Source: Hyphomonadaceae bacterium JAD_PAG50586_4 (GTDB taxonomy: Bacteria; Pseudomonadota; Alphaproteobacteria; Caulobacterales; Aquidulcibacteraceae). From it: 64,000 nt of DNA. The DNA lies in assembly GCA_023242925.1 (NCBI GenBank), contig CP096134.1, forward strand, positions 3,119,501 through 3,183,500, in the 5' to 3' direction. The notes beneath the pieces are model-generated. The model searched no databases. It worked only from the letters and a program-made list of their open reading frames with translations, and was not told the DNA's origin. Position 1 is the stretch's first letter, and each line of letters starts with the position of its first letter. The position numbers and the translations under genes are program-made. Below, in pieces: positions 60,703-64,000 of this stretch.

Positions 60703-61224
60703 TTATGGCGCGTTCCAGACGTGAGAGCCGGTATTATTGGCCTCATTGCTCTCGTTGTTCGCAGCGCCGGCATCGACCACGAAGTCGAACTGGTAGGCGC
60801 CGGCCGGCCAAGCGATGTTGTCCCAGAAACTCAGCGTGTGATTGTACACGTGGCCCGGCTGGATCGCGGGCGCCTGCACGACGAGGCGGTTGGGATAGGC
60901 GGGGTTCGTGTAGCCGGCCAGCAAACGCTCCGGCACATCCACGCATCCGCCCTCTTGCCCCGGCACATGGCAATTCACGGTCACGATCGACGGCAAGGAC
61001 GCCGCCGTGCCGATATTCCGCACCGAGACAACGCCGTGCTCGATCCGAGATGGAATTGGGTGAAGGTCAATCGTGTTGGCGACAATCACCGGCCCGTTCG
61101 GTGCGCGCGCCACCGGCGTTGTCGCAGGCGCACGTGTAATTTGCTGCGCGGTCGCTTCGCTCAGCCCAAGTGCAAAAAACAAGATGGTCGCAGCGGCGAC
61201 GCCGCCAAACATTGAACGCAACAT
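60703..61224 (-). CDS. Secreted CARDB-like protein of unknown function
   Basis: 173 residues from the ATG at 61224 (GGAGG upstream). Signal peptide MLRSMFGGVAAATILFFALG plus LSEATAQ. The mature part has an immunoglobulin-like beta pattern with CARDB character (VSVRNIGTAASLPSIVTVNC, GAYQFDFVVDAGAANNESNEANNTG), and Cys residues in NCHVPGQEGGCVDVP that probably pair. It may be an adhesion or substrate-binding accessory protein. It precedes the dipeptidase on the same strand, with the palindrome in the gap. Confidence 0.75.
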   Translation of the reverse strand: MLRSMFGGVAAATILFFALGLSEATAQQITRAPATTPVARAPNGPVIVANTIDLHPIPSRIEHGVVSVRNIGTAASLPSIVTVNCHVPGQEGGCVDVPERLLAGYTNPAYPNRLVVQAPAIQPGHVYNHTLSFWDNIAWPAGAYQFDFVVDAGAANNESNEANNTGSHVWNAP

Positions 61225-61335
61225 GGAGCTTCCTCCCACGGAAACACCCCACCCACCGCCGCTAACACTATGTCGCCTCAACTGAATGGCCAGTGACGCG
61301 CGTCACGCGCTCGCGTTCAGAACGACCATTTCACT

Positions 61336-61419
61336 TCACAAGCCGAAGACGATGAGCGCCGTCAGCGCCAAGCAGCTCACCACCGCGGCCATCAGCACCA
61401 AGGCGTCGGGTAATCGCAC
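61336..61419 (-). CDS. Small hydrophobic ORF (27 residues)
   Basis: GTG at 61419 encodes MRLPDALVLMAAVVSCLALT then ALIVFGL, a single helix. It lies immediately after the ORF at 61427-61519, in another frame. Codon use is ordinary, but it has no clear SD, so it may depend on coupling to the ORF upstream. Confidence 0.35.
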   Translation of the reverse strand: MRLPDALVLMAAVVSCLALTALIVFGL

Positions 61420-61426
61420 GGCGCGC

Positions 61427-61519
61427 TCACAGCCCCGCCCAAGTCGGCGAAGAAATCACGGCGATCGCGAAATACGAGACGGTGACAAAGATCAGCAGGA
61501 TAAGGTGGCGCGTTTTCAT
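61427..61519 (-). CDS. Small signal-anchor-like ORF (30 residues)
   Basis: ATG at 61519 encodes MKTRHLILLIFVTVSYFAIA then VISSPTWAGL: a positively charged start and one hydrophobic helix. No recognisable SD. Together with the next ORF it fills most of the 355-base gap between the secreted CARDB-like gene and the lyase gene. Confidence 0.4.
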   Translation of the reverse strand: MKTRHLILLIFVTVSYFAIAVISSPTWAGL

Positions 61520-61579
61520 GGTGAGGTGAACGTAAGCGCTCGCCTCGCCCACCCCAGTGACGCCCGTTACACTGCGAAT

Positions 61580-62629
61580 TTAAAACCCGTAAGCCGCCTT
61601 CAGCTCCGGCTCTTTCGCCGCAACCAGCTTCGCCAGATCCACAATCACCTTCGCCTGCTTCCAGGTCGCGTCATCGAGCATTTTGCCATCAACCAGCGCC
61701 ACGCCCGTCCCGTCCGGCATCGCGTCGATCATGCACTTGGCGAGCTTCACTTCATCGGGATCGGGCGAGAACACGCGCTTGGCGATCGCGATTTGCGACG
61801 GGTGCAAGCTCCAGGCGCCGACGCAGCCCATCAGATACGCGTTGCGGAATTGCTGTTCGCACGCGGCTTCATCCGCGAAATCGCCGAACGGGCCGTACAT
61901 CGGCTTGATGCCATGCATCACACACGCATCGACCATGCGCGCGAACGTGTAATGCCACAAATCCTGCTGCGCGCTCGCGCGCTGCGCCTCGCCTTCAACC
62001 GGATCGGAGATCACTTTGTAACCCGGGTGGCCGCCGCCCACGCGCGTCGTCTTCATCTTGCGCGACGCCGCCAAATCCGCTGGCCCCAAGCAGATGCCGT
62101 GCATACGCGGTGACGCGCCAGCGATGGCTTCGACATTGGCCACACCCTGCGCCGTTTCCAAAATCGCGTGGATCATGATCGGGCGCTTCACGTTGTGCTT
62201 GGCTTCGAGCAACGCCAGCAGCTGATCCATGTAATGGATGTCCCACGGGCCTTCGACCTTTGGCACCATGATGACGTCAAGCGCATTGCCGACGTTTGCG
62301 ACGAGTTCTGTCACATCATCCAAATGCCACGGCGAATTGAGCGCGTTGATGCGGCTCCAATAGCCAACGCCCGCGCTCGCAAAATCGAAGCTCTTGCCCA
62401 TCAGAATCGCGCCAGCACGCGCCGCGTCCTTTGCGTCGGCCGGGATCGCGTCCTCCAGATTGGCCAGGATCACGTCCACCTGTTTGGCCATGTCCGGCAC
62501 GCGCGCGCGCAGCTTCTCATTATGGGCCGGCACGAAATGGATCATCCGCTCGACCCGGACTGGCAGCTCGCGCATCGGCTCCGGCGCGCCGCTCGCCAGC
62601 GGCGCGAAAAACTGACGGGGTGGCTTCAT
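61580..62629 (-). CDS. HpcH/HpaI-family CoA-ester lyase (malyl-CoA lyase type)
   Basis: 349 residues from the ATG at 62629. [21 protein letters not shown] is the substrate/Mg-binding NLEDxxxxxxK region; [38 protein letters not shown] and [12 protein letters not shown] are the other barrel landmarks with the metal-binding Glu. Long C-terminal part ([21 protein letters not shown]) matches malyl-CoA/beta-methylmalyl-CoA lyases. It would cleave or form malyl-CoA from acetyl-CoA and glyoxylate in C2 or C3 assimilation. Divergent from accA. Confidence 0.85.
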   Translation of the reverse strand: MKPPRQFFAPLASGAPEPMRELPVRVERMIHFVPAHNEKLRARVPDMAKQVDVILANLEDAIPADAKDAARAGAILMGKSFDFASAGVGYWSRINALNSPWHLDDVTELVANVGNALDVIMVPKVEGPWDIHYMDQLLALLEAKHNVKRPIMIHAILETAQGVANVEAIAGASPRMHGICLGPADLAASRKMKTTRVGGGHPGYKVISDPVEGEAQRASAQQDLWHYTFARMVDACVMHGIKPMYGPFGDFADEAACEQQFRNAYLMGCVGAWSLHPSQIAIAKRVFSPDPDEVKLAKCMIDAMPDGTGVALVDGKMLDDATWKQAKVIVDLAKLVAAKEPELKAAYGF

Positions 62630-62795
62630 GGGGCGTCTCGGTCCTGTTCTGTTCGCGCCTGCAACATGATCCGGACCGGGCAAGAGTGCAATCCAGCCCG
62701 CCAAGCTGGCGCTTTACCTTGAAGCTCAACCCGCCGCCGCTATTGTCCGCCGCTTCCGGCGGGGCCTCTGCCGCCCCCGCGTCCGAGGACGAGCT

Positions 62796-63773
62796 TTGCG
62801 TACTTATCTGGATTTCGAAAAGCCGGTCGCCGAGATCGAAGCCAAGATCGAAGAGCTTCAGGCGCTGGCCGAAGCCTCCGGCGCGGACGCCATTTCCCAG
62901 GGCGTCGAACTCTCGCGCCTGAAAACCAAAGCCGAGAACCAACTGGCGGCGATCTACGCCAAGCTCGACCCTTGGCAGAAGACGCAAGTCGCCCGCCACC
63001 AGGATCGCCCGCGCTTCCGTGACTACGTCGCCGCCCTCGTCACCGATTTCATCGAGCTCTCAGGCGACCGCAAATACGGCGAAGACGCCGCCATCCTCGG
63101 CGGCACCGGCAAATTCATGGGCCGGCCTGTTTTGGTCATGGGCCACGAAAAGGGCCGCACGACCCAGGATCGCCTGAAGCATAATTTCGGCATGGCGCGC
63201 CCTGAAGGCTATCGCAAAGCCGTGCGCTTGATGGACCTCGCCGACAAATTTGGTTTGCCCGTCGTCAGCTTCGTGGACACCGCCGGCGCCTATCCTGGCA
63301 TCGGCGCCGAAGAGCGCGGCCAGGCCGAAGCGATCGCGCGCTCGACCGAACGCTGCCTCACGCTCGGCGTGCCAATGGTGGCCGTCATCGCCGGCGAAGG
63401 CGGCTCAGGCGGCGCCATCGCCATCGCTGCGGCCAACAAAGTTCTGATGCTCGAACACTCGATCTATTCGGTGATCAGCCCCGAGGGTGCGGCCTCCATT
63501 CTCTGGAAGGATTCAGCGCGCGCCAAGGAAGCCGCCACGGCGATGAAGATTACGGCGCAAGATCTGATCGAACTCAAAGTCATCGACCAGGTCATCAAAG
63601 AACCACTCGGCGGCGCACACCGCGAAGCGGGTGCGGCCATCGCCACCGTCGGCGCCGCCATCGCCGAAGCGCTGGACAAACTCGGCAAGCTCGACGCCGC
63701 CGGCCTCCGCGCCCAACGCCGCGACCGCTTCCTGGCGATCGGGCGGTTTGAGGCTGAGGCTGGGGCGGCTTAA
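62796..63773 (+). CDS. accA: Acetyl-CoA carboxylase carboxyltransferase subunit alpha
   Basis: 325 residues, TTG start with GAGGAC upstream. [22 protein letters not shown] and the helical N-terminus precede the crotonase-fold body: [39 protein letters not shown] (oxyanion region) and [38 protein letters not shown]. With AccD it transfers the carboxyl group from biotin to acetyl-CoA. Essential for fatty-acid synthesis. No frameshift. Confidence 0.97.
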   Translation: MRTYLDFEKPVAEIEAKIEELQALAEASGADAISQGVELSRLKTKAENQLAAIYAKLDPWQKTQVARHQDRPRFRDYVAALVTDFIELSGDRKYGEDAAILGGTGKFMGRPVLVMGHEKGRTTQDRLKHNFGMARPEGYRKAVRLMDLADKFGLPVVSFVDTAGAYPGIGAEERGQAEAIARSTERCLTLGVPMVAVIAGEGGSGGAIAIAAANKVLMLEHSIYSVISPEGAASILWKDSARAKEAATAMKITAQDLIELKVIDQVIKEPLGGAHREAGAAIATVGAAIAEALDKLGKLDAAGLRAQRRDRFLAIGRFEAEAGAA

Positions 63774-63813
63774 GCGCCGTCTGCGTCTGCTGCCCTGACG
63801 CAGTACGGAGCAC

Positions 63814-64000
63814 ATGATCTTGGACTTTGTTCGAGCGGACTTGGCGCGGCACCGGGAAGTGCTCACGCGCTTCAACATCGAATACCTCAACTGGATTGGC
63901 GAGGCGGTGCAGCAGCGCTTTGGGCTCTCGCTGGCCGACCTCTTAGGCACGCCAATTCCAGCCTATGTCGAGGGTGCGCTAGAAAAGCTATGCGAGGGCG
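63814..64000 (+). CDS. N-terminal fragment, probably a GNAT-type acetyltransferase (3' truncated)
   Basis: ATG at 63814, open to the window end (62 residues): ILDFVRADLARHREVLTRF, NIEYLNWIGEAVQQRFGLS, YVEGALEKLCEG. The helical opening with EYLNWIGE resembles the first helices of some GNAT enzymes. The acetyl-CoA motif is beyond the window, so the call is tentative. Confidence 0.4.
   Translation, partial: MILDFVRADLARHREVLTRFNIEYLNWIGEAVQQRFGLSLADLLGTPIPAYVEGALEKLCEG

Overview
The window is high-GC chromosomal DNA from an alphaproteobacterium, most likely a Caulobacterales-type organism (Caulobacteraceae or Hyphomonadaceae). The main evidence is the block tolQ-tolR-tolA-tolB-pal-cpoB-tilS-ftsH, two long TonB-dependent receptors with acidic N-terminal linkers, an ECF42-type sigma factor with its DGPF partner, and many single-copy core genes (rpsL, rpsG, fusA, uvrB, uvrC, pgsA, accA). 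No rRNA, tRNA, CRISPR array, phage or transposase gene was recognised. The gene calls assign taxonomy only to class/order level.

Layout. 0-9 kb: a cytochrome c fragment, an old-yellow-enzyme homologue, three tandem paralogous beta-barrel proteins each with its own terminator, a repetitive GIN-domain protein, an alpha/beta hydrolase, and an arsR-SRPBCC-YciI-GST operon. 9-14.7 kb: a secreted PPC/HExxH protein and a short str operon (rpsL-rpsG-fusA, without tuf). 14.9-25.7 kb: an outer-membrane uptake neighbourhood with a sulfotransferase, two TonB-dependent receptors, an S9 peptidase and a TPR/2OG-oxygenase. 26-29.3 kb: a tightly coupled three-gene operon encoding a ketoacyl synthase III-like enzyme, a haem-oxygenase-like diiron oxidase and an unknown membrane-associated protein; this is the best candidate for an undescribed system. 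29.4-45 kb: uvrB, an OmpW gene under a perfect FNR/FixK box, the ECF42 module, a TIR/Sel1 membrane protein, RNA-modification enzymes, a 1-Cys peroxiredoxin, a queuosine-precursor-type transporter and a glycine/RGG-rich cold-shock protein. 45.5-50.6 kb: uvrC carrying an in-frame palindromic repeat pair, pgsA, and a second arsR-SRPBCC cassette. 50.7-59.4 kb: ftsH, tilS and the complete Tol-Pal envelope machine with ybgC. 59.4-64 kb: a dipeptidase, a secreted protein, small membrane ORFs, a malyl-CoA lyase-type gene, accA and a truncated gene.

Data quality matters here. About twenty apparent frameshifts occur in 64 kb, nearly all one-base changes at or beside short homopolymers and mostly losses. 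They hit essential single-copy genes (rpsG, ftsH, uvrB, uvrC, pal). I read them as uncorrected sequencing indels rather than pseudogenes, and each affected gene is annotated across its full span with the break position and the base change that restores it.
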